Assembly: GCA_046350295.1 (NCBI GenBank)
Contig: JAXMAR010000054.1
Coordinates: 1-49,159 of the forward strand
Origin: JAXMAR01 sp046350295
Lineage (GTDB): Bacteria; Planctomycetota; Planctomycetia; Gemmatales; Gemmataceae
Length of the DNA stretch: 49,159 nt
Reading direction: 5' to 3'
This document shows, in pieces, positions 17,486 to 26,595 of this stretch; the stretch's first letter is position 1, and each line of letters opens with the position of its first letter. Below the pieces are notes generated by a model. The model was not told the origin of the DNA and made no database searches. It was given only the letters and a program-made list of their open reading frames with translations. The position numbers and the translations under genes were made by a program.

Positions 17486-17660
17486 GCATGCTTTTGCGGG
17501 TCATGTCAGGGCTCGCCGAAGTTTCGGCTGACACCGCAAAAGCATGCTCGGCAGCGTCCCGTTGTCAGGTGCCTTCCTGCTGGCAGAGGCGACGTCAAGC
17601 ATGCTTTTGGGGTGTGAGCGGGCGGTTCAACGAGCCTTGCCTGGACCCCCAAAAGCATGC
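17486..17660. repeat. Two tandem hairpins with a shared GCATGCTTTTG core
   Basis: Hairpin one: GCATGCTTTTGCGG at 17486-17499 pairs perfectly with 17534-17547. Hairpin two: GCATGCTTTTGGGG at 17599-17612 pairs perfectly with 17647-17660. They occupy most of the 365-base gap between the divergent DHS-like and DUF1501 genes, a REP-pair (BIME-like) arrangement. No gene was seen in the gap. Confidence 0.85.
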
Positions 17661-17684
17661 CACCCATGCCACCCGATTCGAATA

Positions 17685-19082
17685 ATGACTCACACCGCCT
17701 GCCCCTCCTTCCTGAACGCCGCCGCGACGCGCCGCGAGTTTCTTCGCGCCGGCGCCCTCTCCCTTTTCGGCCTCGGGCTGCCCAACCTGTTGCAGGCGCA
17801 GGAGGCGGCGCCGCGCGTCGGCCGGGCCAAGGCGTGCATCCTCCTGTTCATGTGGGGCGGGCCGGCGCAGCAGGATACCTGGGACATGAAACCGGAGGCG
17901 CCGGTCGACTATCGCGGCGAGTTCCGGCCGATCCCGACGACGGTTCCCGGCCTGCAAGTCTGCGAGCACCTGCCGCTCCTGGCCCGCCGCGCCCACAAAC
18001 TGGCGGTGCTGCGGGCGATGACGCATGACGACGTCGATCACACCTCGGCGACGCACTGGATGCTCACCGGCCATCCCAACCCGCGGCGTCAGCTCGGCGA
18101 CGATTGGCCCAACTTCGGCTCGGTCCTCGCCTCCCTGGGCCGCGGCGTCGGGCCGCTGCCGCCGTATGTGTCGATGATGCCGATCGTGGAAAACGGCGCG
18201 CCGCGCTTCGTCGAGCAATCGCACGGCCAGGGGGCCGGCTTCCTCGGCCCCGTCTTCAACCCGATGCGGATCGACGAGGACGCCTCCAAGCCGAATTACC
18301 GCGTCGGCGAGCTGGCGCTGCGCGGCGAACTCTCCGCCCTGCGCACGGGTGGCCGGCGCGGCCTGCTCGACTCGCTCGACCGTCAACGCGCCGAGATGGA
18401 GCGGCAGATGGAAGTGCGGGCGATGACGAGCCACTATCGCCGCGCCTTCGATCTGCTCGCGGCGCCGCGCGTGGCCCAGGCGTTCGACCTGTCGCAGGAG
18501 CCGATGGCACTGCGGCGCCGCTACGGCATGAACATCCACGGGCAATCGGTGCTGCAAGCGCGGCGGCTGGTGGAGGCGGGCGTGCCGGTCGTCACCGTCT
18601 TCTGGCCCAACGAGGGGATCACCAACGTCAGCGTCTACTGGGACACGCACAGCCGCAACTTCATCGACCTGCGCGAACGGCTCTGCCCCACCACCGATCT
18701 GGCGTTCTCTGCCTTGCTCGACGATCTGGAGCAGCGCGGCATGCTGGACGAAACCCTGATCGTCTGGACCGGGGAAATGGGCCGCACGCCGCGGGTCGGC
18801 CAAGCGGTCGTCGGCGGGGCCGGAGCGGGCCGGGATGGACGCGATCACTGGTTCAAGGTCTTCACCTCGGTGCTGGCGGGGGGCGGCGTGCGCGGCGGGA
18901 TCGTCCACGGCTCGAGCGACCGCTACGCCGCCGAACCGAACACGAACCCGACCTCGCCCGCGGACCTGGCCGCGACCATTTATCATTGCCTGGGCGTCGA
19001 TCCGCGCACGGAGATACGGGATCGCCTGGGGCGGCCGTTGACGCTGTGCAGCGGGCAGGTGCTGGAGAGCTTGCTGACCTAA
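17685..19082 (+). CDS. DUF1501 protein, Tat-exported
   Basis: A 465-residue DUF1501 protein with a Tat signal, TRREFLRAGALSLFGLGLP, beginning at residue 15. Family features: ACILLFMWGGPAQQDTWDMKP, MTHDDVDHTSATHWMLTGHP, a central FWPNEG ... YWDTHSRNF, and TGEMGRTPRVG ... GRDHWFKVF. These match the metal-binding framework of the alkaline-phosphatase-like fold. Unlike the first DUF1501 gene here, it has no DUF1553 gene next to it. The longer open frame upstream crosses a repeat region and is not coding. Confidence 0.9.
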   Translation: MTHTACPSFLNAAATRREFLRAGALSLFGLGLPNLLQAQEAAPRVGRAKACILLFMWGGPAQQDTWDMKPEAPVDYRGEFRPIPTTVPGLQVCEHLPLLARRAHKLAVLRAMTHDDVDHTSATHWMLTGHPNPRRQLGDDWPNFGSVLASLGRGVGPLPPYVSMMPIVENGAPRFVEQSHGQGAGFLGPVFNPMRIDEDASKPNYRVGELALRGELSALRTGGRRGLLDSLDRQRAEMERQMEVRAMTSHYRRAFDLLAAPRVAQAFDLSQEPMALRRRYGMNIHGQSVLQARRLVEAGVPVVTVFWPNEGITNVSVYWDTHSRNFIDLRERLCPTTDLAFSALLDDLEQRGMLDETLIVWTGEMGRTPRVGQAVVGGAGAGRDGRDHWFKVFTSVLAGGGVRGGIVHGSSDRYAAEPNTNPTSPADLAATIYHCLGVDPRTEIRDRLGRPLTLCSGQVLESLLT

Positions 19083-19099
19083 AATCGGCGTGCACGCAT

Positions 19100-19465
19100 C
19101 TACTGTAGCGGAAGTCGCCAGACTTCCGCTTGGCACTCGAGACTCTGGCGAGTTCCGCTACGCCTCGCTGCAGATTCGCGCACGCCGCTCACTTTGGAAG
19201 GGGTCTGCTGCTTGAGGATCTCGACAAACGCCTCGCCTTCGGCGATCGAGCGGTCGATTTCGGCCCGGTGGTCGAAGTAATATGCGAGCGCGGCGTGGAC
19301 ATCCGCCAGGCTGAGGTCGTACTCGGTCGCAATCTCGTCGACGCTCCGGCCCAGTCGCTCGTGCCAGATGGCGATGTTCTCCACCGTAATGCGATGCCCG
19401 GCGATGCGCGGCTTACCCCCGGCGATTCCAGGCGTGATCTCGATGTGCTGGTCCAGGGTCTTCAT
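19100..19465 (-). CDS. DUF433 protein with a repeat-derived C-terminus
   Basis: A 121-residue protein. Residues 1-90 are a DUF433 domain: IEITPGIAGGKPRIAGHRITVENIA, then DEIATEYDLSLADVHAALAYYFDHRAEID. DUF433 proteins are small DNA-binding-type antitoxin relatives, usually followed by a PIN-like (DUF5615) toxin gene. None follows here. The last 30 or so residues are encoded by a palindromic repeat and do not look like the family. The domain is normally about 75-100 residues, so the tail is probably an accidental extension after loss of the original 3' end. Confidence 0.8.
   Translation of the reverse strand: MKTLDQHIEITPGIAGGKPRIAGHRITVENIAIWHERLGRSVDEIATEYDLSLADVHAALAYYFDHRAEIDRSIAEGEAFVEILKQQTPSKVSGVRESAARRSGTRQSLECQAEVWRLPLQ
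19105..19161. repeat. Inverted repeat at the DUF433 3' end
   Basis: GTAGCGGAAGTCGCCAGA at 19105-19122 pairs with 19144-19161 at 17 of 18 positions around a 21-base loop. It is the sequence that encodes the C-terminal tail of the DUF433 gene, in the gap after DUF1501. Confidence 0.85.
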
Positions 19466-19599
19466 CCGGTCCTCCTCTCGACCATTCCAGTCTAACTCGC
19501 CCAATCCTCGGCTACAAACACACTTGCCTCTGGATAACCGTTCCCCCAGCGGGTAGCATAGGGAACATCCGCATCGCACCCTTTTTTCGGAGACTCGCC

Positions 19600-20880
19600 A
19601 TGGCTGAGGGCATCGGCCGCCGTGAATTTCTTGCTGCCGCCGGTTCGGTGGGGCTGGCTTCGCTTGCCGAGGGGGGCCCGGTCGCGGGTGGCCGCGCTCC
19701 CGCCGAGAAGCTCGTCGTCGCCATCATGGGGACGGGCGGCCGTGGCACGCAACACGCCACCTCGTTCCAGCGCGAGGCGGGGGTCGAGGTCGCGTATGTG
19801 TGCGACGCCGACATGCGCCGCGCCGAGGCGGCCGCGGCGGCGGTGCAGAAGGCGACGGGCCGCAGCCCGCGCGCCGTGCAAGACTATCACCGCATCCTCG
19901 AGGACAAGGCGGTCAACGCGGTCGTCATCGCCACGCCCAATCACTGGCACGCCCCCGCCGCCATCGAGTGCTGCGCCGCGGGCAAGCATGTCTATGTCGA
20001 GAAGCCATGTAGCTACACGGCCCGCGAAGGCGAGCTGCTCGTGCAGGCCGCCCGCAAGCACAAGAAGCAGGTGCAGATGGGCAACCAGCGGCGGAGCTGG
20101 CCGGCGGTCATCCAGGCGATCGAAGAGCTGCACAAGGGCGCCATCGGCCGGGTTTACTTCGCCGAGTCGTGGTATCAGAACAACCGCCCGAGCATTGGCC
20201 GCGGCCGTGCCGTCGACCCGCCCAAGCAGCTCGACTACGCCCTCTGGCAAGGTCCCGCCCCACGCCGGCCGTTCCACGACAACTACCTGCATTACAACTG
20301 GCACTGGTTCTGGGCGTGGGGCAACGGGGAGCTGGGCAACAACGGCGTCCACACCATCGACCTGTGCCGCTGGGGTCTCGGCGTCGATTTCCCGACACGC
20401 GTCATCTCCGCGGGCAACCGCTATCGTTACGAGGACGACCAGCAGACGCCCGATACGCACATCGTCAGCTTCGAGTTCGAAGGCCGCAAGATGATCACCT
20501 GGCACGGCCTCTCGTGCAGCAAGCAGGCGGGGCGGTCGTATCACACGCTGTTCCACGGCGAGCGCGGCACCCTCGCCCTCACCGATAGCAGCTACGTGAT
20601 CTACGACGTGAGCGGCAAGGAGACGCGGCGCGAAAAGGTGCAGGGCGGGGACCGGACGCATATCGTCAACTTCCTCGATTCGATCCGCGCCGGGGCCCGG
20701 CTCAACAGCGAGATCGAGGAGGGGCACAAGTCGACGCTGCTGTGCCACCTCGGCAACATCGCCCACCGCACCGGCCGCACGCTGCGCTGCGACCCCAAAA
20801 ACGGGCAGATCCAGGGGGACAAGGAAGCGATGGCGTTCTGGACGCGCGAATACGAAAAAGGCTTCGAGCCGCGCGTGTGA
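19600..20880 (+). CDS. Gfo/Idh/MocA family oxidoreductase, Tat-exported
   Basis: A 426-residue NAD(P)-dependent sugar dehydrogenase-like protein. A short RRE-F Tat-type signal (RREFLAAAGSVGLASLAE) precedes the Rossmann domain with IMGTGGRGTQH (42-52). The conserved EKPCS (134-138) carries the family catalytic Lys. The C-terminal domain includes NWHWFWAWGNGELGNNGVHTIDLCRWGL. Planctomycetes carry many such exported copies, thought to act on sugars in the periplasm. Substrate and direction are unknown. The gene stands alone. Confidence 0.92.
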   Translation: MAEGIGRREFLAAAGSVGLASLAEGGPVAGGRAPAEKLVVAIMGTGGRGTQHATSFQREAGVEVAYVCDADMRRAEAAAAAVQKATGRSPRAVQDYHRILEDKAVNAVVIATPNHWHAPAAIECCAAGKHVYVEKPCSYTAREGELLVQAARKHKKQVQMGNQRRSWPAVIQAIEELHKGAIGRVYFAESWYQNNRPSIGRGRAVDPPKQLDYALWQGPAPRRPFHDNYLHYNWHWFWAWGNGELGNNGVHTIDLCRWGLGVDFPTRVISAGNRYRYEDDQQTPDTHIVSFEFEGRKMITWHGLSCSKQAGRSYHTLFHGERGTLALTDSSYVIYDVSGKETRREKVQGGDRTHIVNFLDSIRAGARLNSEIEEGHKSTLLCHLGNIAHRTGRTLRCDPKNGQIQGDKEAMAFWTREYEKGFEPRV

Positions 20881-21022
20881 ACCATGGATTCTCGCGGCGC
20901 CTAGGGAAGAGGGACCGGAGGCAGCCCCCCGCCAAAGGCGCCGAGCCACAGCGTGCAAATGCCGGTTGGTCAGGGACGAATAAGAAGTCGGTTCCATTTC
21001 TTCACTAACGAACAGGTGTCTC

Positions 21023-21922
21023 ATGAGCCCGCGTCTCCTCGTCGGTTCCGCGCTCGCGCTATGTTTCTTGTCGGCGCCCCTCTCCGCGCAGACGAAGCTC
21101 GCCTTCAAGTTCAAGAAGGGCGAGAAGCAGCAGTTCGTGTTCGAGCAGAAGATGAAGATCGTGACGACCGTCAACGGCATGGACATCAACACCAAGGTCG
21201 ACCAGTCGATCGAGAAAACCTGGGAGGTGCTGAGCGTCGACGCCAAGGGGACGGCAAAGGTGCGCATCAAGTTCGACCGGGTGAAGTTCGCGATGGAGGG
21301 GTTCACCGGCGTGGTCGAGATCGATTCCAAAAACCTGAAGGACGCCAAGGGGGACGTGGAAAAGGTGCTGAACCAGGTCGTGGCGGCGATGGCGGCGACG
21401 GATATGACGCTGAGCGTCGATCCGACCGGCGAGGTGCGCGACGTCGAGCTGACGGAGGCGGCGCGGGCCAAGCTCAAGGAGCTGCCGACCGGCGACGCGG
21501 GGGGTGTCGGCGGCTTCGCGAACGAAGGACAGATCAAGGCCATGGCGTCGGCGGGCGTGACGTTCCCGGCCGCGGGGGTCGAGAAGGGGAAGACCTGGTC
21601 GCACAAGCAAACGATCGAGTCGCCGATCGGCAAGGTGCTCGCCGATTCGACCCACAGCTACGAAGGGGAGATCGACCGGGACGGGCAAAAGCTCGACGAG
21701 ATCACGACCAAGCAGGACGTGAAGATCGAAGCGGCGGCGGATGCCAAGATCAAGATCAAGATGAAGTCGATGGAGGGTAAGGGCAAGGCGTATTTCGACC
21801 GGGCGGCGGGCCGGCTCATCGAGCAGACGTCGCAGAGCGACATCGAGATGGAAGTCGAGGCCGGCGGCATGACCATCCAGCAGCGCATCGGGCAGTCGAC
21901 GACGATGCGGCTGAAGAAGTGA
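21023..21922 (+). CDS. Secreted DUF6263-type protein
   Basis: A 299-residue protein with a signal peptide (SPRLLVGSALALCFLSAPLSAQ) and a Lys-rich beta-sheet body: FKFKKGEKQQFVFEQKMKI, DQSIEKTWEVLSVDAKGTAKVRIKFDRVKF and a late KGKAYFDRAAGRLIEQTSQSD. This matches the DUF6263 pattern common in planctomycetes, secreted proteins of unknown function. It precedes the VOC and nadB genes on the same strand with an 83-base gap. Confidence 0.8.
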   Translation: MSPRLLVGSALALCFLSAPLSAQTKLAFKFKKGEKQQFVFEQKMKIVTTVNGMDINTKVDQSIEKTWEVLSVDAKGTAKVRIKFDRVKFAMEGFTGVVEIDSKNLKDAKGDVEKVLNQVVAAMAATDMTLSVDPTGEVRDVELTEAARAKLKELPTGDAGGVGGFANEGQIKAMASAGVTFPAAGVEKGKTWSHKQTIESPIGKVLADSTHSYEGEIDRDGQKLDEITTKQDVKIEAAADAKIKIKMKSMEGKGKAYFDRAAGRLIEQTSQSDIEMEVEAGGMTIQQRIGQSTTMRLKK

Positions 21923-21934
21923 CAGCGGAGAACG

Positions 21935-21985
21935 TCGGAGCCGGAGAGCGACGGTCCACCGATCCACTCCCGCTTCCGGCTCCGA
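21935..21985. repeat. Short palindromic repeat (CGGAGCCGG family)
   Basis: TCGGAGCCGG at 21935-21944 pairs with 21976-21985. The core and flanks resemble the 22-base arms at 7021-7080, so it is a diverged copy of that family, placed between the DUF6263 and VOC genes. Confidence 0.55.
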
Positions 21986-22005
21986 ACCTGAAAGAGGGTG
22001 GACCG

Positions 22006-22368
22006 ATGATCCGCGGCGTACACACGATGTTCTACAGCTCGGAGCCGGAGGCGCTGCGTACGTTTTTGCGCGACAAGCTGGGATTCACCACCTGCACGGA
22101 CGCCGGCGGCGGCTGGTTGATCTTCGACATCAAGGAGGCGGAGATGGGGGTCCATCCGGCCGATCCGGAGCATGGCGCCCACTCCGGCCTGCAGCACATT
22201 TCCTTTTACTGCGACGACGTCCGGAAGACGGTGGCTGAGCTGCGTTCACGCGGCGTCGAGTTCACGGAGGAGATCGCCGATCACGGCTATGGCCTGGTCA
22301 CGCACTTCAAGATGCCGGGCGGCTTCGAATGTCAGCTGTATCAGCCGAAGTACGCGGCGCCGCGGTAG
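22006..22368 (+). CDS. VOC (glyoxalase/bleomycin-resistance fold) protein
   Basis: A 120-residue single-domain VOC protein: GVHTMFYSSEPEALRTFLRDKLGF, WLIFDIKEAEMGVHP, GLQHISFYCDDVRKTVAELRSRGVEFTEE and MPGGFECQLYQPKY. Metal ligands of the family would be His5, Glu in the second strand pair, His in LQHISFY and Glu in GGFECQLY. The ATG starts directly before homology; a repeat precedes it. It ends 9 bases before the nadB start. Reaction unknown. Confidence 0.85.
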   Translation: MIRGVHTMFYSSEPEALRTFLRDKLGFTTCTDAGGGWLIFDIKEAEMGVHPADPEHGAHSGLQHISFYCDDVRKTVAELRSRGVEFTEEIADHGYGLVTHFKMPGGFECQLYQPKYAAPR

Positions 22369-22377
22369 AATGTTGTC

Positions 22378-23987
22378 ATGCCGCACCGCTACCTTGTCCG
22401 CTTCAATCCGAAGAAGACCCCGCACTATTTCACCGACATCCTCGTCATCGGGGCCGGGATCGCGGGGTTGCGCGCCGCGCTGGCCGTGCCGCCGGGGCTC
22501 GACGTCCTGGTCGTCACCAAGACCAGCCTGGAGCAGAGCAACAGCTCGTATGCCCAGGGGGGCATCGCGGGGGTGATGTCGCCGGAGGACCGGTTCGAGA
22601 ACCACATCGAAGATACGCTCGCAGCCGGCGGCGGCCTGTGTCACCCCGATGTCGTGGAGATGGTGGTGCGCGAGGCGCCGGGGCAGATCAACGATCTCAT
22701 CGCCTGGGGCACGCACTTCGACGAGGAGGAAGGCCAGCTCGCCCTAACGCGTGAAGGGGGCCACAGCCATCGCCGCATCGTGCACGCGCTCGGGGACGCG
22801 ACCGGGGCCGAGGTGATGCGGGCCATCATCGCGCGGGCGGCCCAGGCGCCGAACGTCGCGCTCTGGACGACACCTTTACGCTCGATCTGTTGACGCACGA
22901 GGGCGCTGCTGCGTCGGGCGGCTGGTGTGGCGGGCCGAGCGGGGCTTCGTTCCTCATCTGGGCCAAGCAGACGATCCTGGCGAGCGGCGGCGCGGGGATG
23001 GTATATCGGGAGACAACCAATCCCTCGGTCGCGACCGGGGACGGCATGGCGGCGGCGTACCGGGCGGGGGCGGAGCTGCGCGACATGGAGTTCATGCAGT
23101 TTCATCCGACGGTGCTCTATGTCGCGGGCTCGAGCCGGCATTTGATCAGCGAAGCGGTGCGCGGCGAAGGGGCTTATTTGCGCGACCGGCACATGCGGCG
23201 TTTCATGGTCGACGTCGATCCGCGCGCCGAGCTGGCGCCGCGCGACGTGGTCGCGCAAGCCATCGTGCGGCAGATGGAGAAGACGAAGCAGCCGCACGTC
23301 TATCTCGACCTGAGGCACATGGACAAGGATCTGGTGCGGCGCCGCTTTCCCGGGATCGACAAGATGTGCCGCGGCTTCGGCCTGGACATCACGAGCGACC
23401 TGATCCCGATCCGGCCCGGGGCGCATTACATGATCGGCGGCGTGACGGTCGACCTGGCGGGGCGGACCACGGTACCCGATCTGTGGGCGGCGGGGGAGGT
23501 GACGTCGAGCGGTTTGCACGGGGCGAACCGGCTGGCGTCCAACAGTCTGCTGGAGGGGCTGGTGTACGGGACCTTGTGCGGGGGAGGCGCGGCGGAGGCG
23601 GCGGCGAAGATCCCCGATCGCTTCGCGGCACTCCCCCTGGCAAGCCGGTTCGAGCCGGAGACGGAGGGCGCGCTCGATGTGGCGGACATCACGAACTCGC
23701 TGCGGGCCCTGATGGTGCGTGAGATGGGGGTGATCCGGGAGGCGATGGGACTGGCGCAGGCCGAGGAGGACGTGCGCTTCTGGCGCCGCTACGTGCTGGA
23801 GCGCGAGTTCGACGAGGCGGCCGGTTGGGAATTACAGAACATGCTGACGATCGCCCGGCTCATGATCCGGTCGGCCACGGAGCGCACGGAATCGCGCGGC
23901 GTGCATTACCGCGGCGATTTTCCGGCGCGGGACGACGAACACTGGCAGCGGCACGTCGTCTCGCCGCGCTTCGAGGGAACGCCGTGA
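22378..23987 (+). CDS. nadB: L-aspartate oxidase, interrupted by clustered frameshifts
   Basis: The protein oxidises L-aspartate to iminoaspartate with FAD, the first step of NAD synthesis. The N-terminal part has the FAD site DILVIGAGIAGLRAA and SSYAQGGIAGVM; the C-terminal part has ILASGGAGMVYRETTNPSVATGDG, MEFMQFHPTVLY, ISEAVRGEGAYL, ASNSLLEGLVYG and the helical C-terminal domain. The frame shifts at about 22864 (lost base), about 22905 (lost base) and about 22952 (gained base); corrected it reads DDTFTLDLLTHEG ... LVWRAERGFVLIWAKQT. As read, the N-terminal piece stops at 22893. Three indels inside 90 bases with conserved flanks suggest sequence error, but real decay is possible. Confidence 0.88.
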
Positions 23988-24005
23988 ATCTTACCGCCTG
24001 CAGAA

Positions 24006-24920
24006 TCAGCGGCTCTTCGCGGCCTTCAGGTGGCGGTCGAAGAACGCGATCATGGCGCGCTCGGCGGTTTCCGCGTTCTTGCCGCTGAAGCCGTGGCCGG
24101 CGCCCTTGAGCGTGAGCAGGTCCGCCTCGACTCCGGCGGCCTTGAGTCGATCGACGATCCATTCGGCCTGCTCATGGGCCACGTACTTGTCTTCCGTGCC
24201 GTGGATGCACAGCGTGGGCGCCGCGTTGGGCGTCACCCAGTAGAGGGGGCTGGCGCGGAGGTGCTTGCGCAGTTCCGTCTTCAGGTCGCCGCCGAGAAAC
24301 AGGGGCAGCACCTCGGCCGCGTCGACGCTCTTGCCATAGGACTTCGTGAAGTCGCTCGGTCCGTAGTAGTTGACGACGCAGCTCACCTTGCTCGACTGCT
24401 CGGGATTGCCGCCGGTTCCCTCGAACTCCTTCACGTCGGAGGTGACGCCGAGGAACTGCGCCAGGTGACCGCCGGCCGACCCCCCCATGACGCCGATGCG
24501 GTCCGGGTCGATGCCGTACTTGCTCGCGTTGGCGCGGACCCAGCGCACGGCCGCCTTCGTGTCATGGATGGCGGCGGGGAAGGGGAACTTGGGGGCGAGG
24601 CGATAGGAGACGGTCATGGCGACGTAGCCGTGCTGGGCGAGGCGGATGCACTGGGCGTCGTAGCCTTCGCGTTTGCCGGCGCGGAAGCCGCCGCCGTGGA
24701 TGCAGATGATCGCCGGGAAGGGGCCGGATCCTTTCTTGGGGCGGGCCATGTTGAGCTGGAGATGCTGATCGGCGGGATTGGCGTATTCGATGCCGGCTTC
24801 GAAGCTGACGTCGTCCGGGACGGTGGGGCCTTTTTGGGCGTGGGCATTGCTGGGGAGGAGGATGAGCAGAGGGATGCAGAGGGACAGGACGAGAGGGGCG
24901 CGGGTGGGGATGGGTATCAT
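24006..24920 (-). CDS. Secreted esterase/lipase, alpha/beta hydrolase (BD-FAE/HSL type)
   Basis: A 304-residue secreted hydrolase with a signal peptide ending near ...LLILLPSNAHAQ. It has the oxyanion motif IHGGGFRAG (HGGG 75-78), nucleophile elbow GGSAGG (Ser148), acid in IHGTEDKYV and the His in GAGHGF. This full set fits the hormone-sensitive-lipase or BD-FAE feruloyl/acetyl esterase group found among polysaccharide-degrading genes of planctomycetes. It is convergent with nadB, 18 bases apart. Confidence 0.88.
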   Translation of the reverse strand: MIPIPTRAPLVLSLCIPLLILLPSNAHAQKGPTVPDDVSFEAGIEYANPADQHLQLNMARPKKGSGPFPAIICIHGGGFRAGKREGYDAQCIRLAQHGYVAMTVSYRLAPKFPFPAAIHDTKAAVRWVRANASKYGIDPDRIGVMGGSAGGHLAQFLGVTSDVKEFEGTGGNPEQSSKVSCVVNYYGPSDFTKSYGKSVDAAEVLPLFLGGDLKTELRKHLRASPLYWVTPNAAPTLCIHGTEDKYVAHEQAEWIVDRLKAAGVEADLLTLKGAGHGFSGKNAETAERAMIAFFDRHLKAAKSR

Positions 24921-25292
24921 TGGTCGCTCCGGTCGGTTGTGTTTATTGGTCTGTTGTAGTCGAACAGACGCGCTCCTGCGAACGGCGACTGTGCGTGCTC
25001 ATGCCAGCCGGGCCGATGACGCCGCCGGCGCTTTTGTGCGACGAGTGGCCGGCATGGCGGTGTCCTCCGCGCTTGGGACAAAGGAGGAGACGGGGCGAGA
25101 GTGAGGCGATTATCGCGCCGGGCGGGGCGAGGGACAAGCGCAAAGTGCGAATGGGTTCTTGGGGCTCGCGCGAAGGGGACCATAGACTATTCTGGATTGC
25201 AGGGGAGCCGCCGAAGCGGCCGACGGCGTCGGCGCCATCGCGACAACATGGTTTGACGATGGATGGCGTCCCCGCCCGACAGGAGTATCGAT
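24921..25292. other. Intergenic stretch, no gene seen
   Basis: This gap between the divergent esterase gene and the FAD oxidoreductase gene should hold both promoters. Open frames within it have no recognisable protein features. A small interrupted dyad, CATGCCAGCCGG ... CCGGCATG, lies around 25000-25060. Confidence 0.5.
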
Positions 25293-26522
25293 TTGTCCAG
25301 CGCATCCACTTCGAATCCGGCGGGCTGCGTTGTCGGGGCCGGCCCGGCGGGGATGGTCCTGAGCTTTCTGCTGGCGCGGCACGGCGTCGCGGTCACGCTG
25401 CTGGAGGCGCATCACGATTTCGAGCGTGATTTCCGCGGGGACACGATTCACCCGTCGACGCTGGAGATGCTGGATCAGCTTGGGCTGGCGGACAAGCTGC
25501 ATCAGTTGCCGCACCGCAAGTTGACGCGGATCGCGTTCGCGACGCCGCGCGGGCGGGAGACGGCGGTCGATCTGAGCGGGCTGGACAGCAAGTTCCCGTA
25601 CATCATGATCATGCCGCAGTCGGCGTTCCTGCGGTTCCTGGCCGAGGAGGCGGCGAAGTACCCGTCGTTCCGGCTCGTGCTCGGGGCGAATGTTCACCAG
25701 TTGATCGAGGAAGGGGGACGGGTAGTCGGGGTGCGCTATCAAGGGACCGATGCGCGGGAGCACGAGGTCCGGGCGCGGCTGACGGTGGGGGCGGACGGGC
25801 GGTTCTCGCGCGTGCGCAAGCTGGCGGGGATCGAGTTGACGAAGTCGGCGCCGCCGATGGACGTGGTCTGGTTCCGCTTGCCGAAGAAGCCGGAGGACGA
25901 GCCGTTGGATCTGGCGGGACTGTTTCACCTTCAGGGCGGGCACTTCGTCGTCCTGTTCGACCGGCCCGGGGACGAGTGGCAGCTGGGCTACGTCATCCTG
26001 AAGGGCGGTTTCCAGCAGCTCAAGACGGAGGGGATCGAGTCGCTGCGGCGCTCGGTGGCGGAGCTGGTTCCGCCGCTGGCGGATCGCGTGCAGGCGCTGG
26101 AGAGTTTTCAGCAGACGACGGTGCTTTCGGTTGAAGTCGCGCGTGTCAGCACGTGGCAGAAGCCGGGGCTGCTCCTGATCGGGGACGCGGCGCACGTGAT
26201 GTCGCCGGTGGGAGGCATCGGCATCCAGTACGCGGTGCAGGACGCGGTGGCGACGGCCAATCTGCTGGCGCAACCGCTCAAGCGCGGGACGCTGACGGAT
26301 GAGGAGGTGGGGCAGGTACAGCGGCGGCGGGAGACGGCGATCCGGCGGGCGCAGAAGCTGCAGGCGTTCTTGCAGGATCGGATCGTGAAGCAGGCGCTCG
26401 ATCCGACGCGGGCGTTCCGGTTGCCGTGCGTGGTGCGGGTGCTGAGGCGGTTGCCGTTCTTGCGGAAACTGCCGGGGCGGATCATCGGGCGGGGGTTCGG
26501 GACGGAGCGGCTGGCGATATGA
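25293..26522 (+). CDS. FAD-dependent monooxygenase-like oxidoreductase
   Basis: About 409 residues of a PHBH-type flavoprotein: GCVVGAGPAGMVLSFLLARHG (FAD Rossmann loop), DTIHPSTLEMLDQLGL, LTVGADGRFSRVRKLAGI (the DG motif) and LLIGDAAHVMSPVGGIGIQYAVQDA (the GD motif contacting FAD). The start is taken as TTG at 25293 because AGGAG at 25281-25285 sits 7 bases before it; an ATG at 25263 in frame is an alternative without such a site. The protein probably hydroxylates or oxidises a small hydrophobic compound. It precedes a ferredoxin gene. Confidence 0.87.
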   Translation: MSSASTSNPAGCVVGAGPAGMVLSFLLARHGVAVTLLEAHHDFERDFRGDTIHPSTLEMLDQLGLADKLHQLPHRKLTRIAFATPRGRETAVDLSGLDSKFPYIMIMPQSAFLRFLAEEAAKYPSFRLVLGANVHQLIEEGGRVVGVRYQGTDAREHEVRARLTVGADGRFSRVRKLAGIELTKSAPPMDVVWFRLPKKPEDEPLDLAGLFHLQGGHFVVLFDRPGDEWQLGYVILKGGFQQLKTEGIESLRRSVAELVPPLADRVQALESFQQTTVLSVEVARVSTWQKPGLLLIGDAAHVMSPVGGIGIQYAVQDAVATANLLAQPLKRGTLTDEEVGQVQRRRETAIRRAQKLQAFLQDRIVKQALDPTRAFRLPCVVRVLRRLPFLRKLPGRIIGRGFGTERLAI

Positions 26523-26595
26523 GGGCCTTGGGGTGATGGTGGGCCTTTCGTGGGAGCGAAAGGCGACGATGGGGCGACGGCATCGCGAGGTGAAT

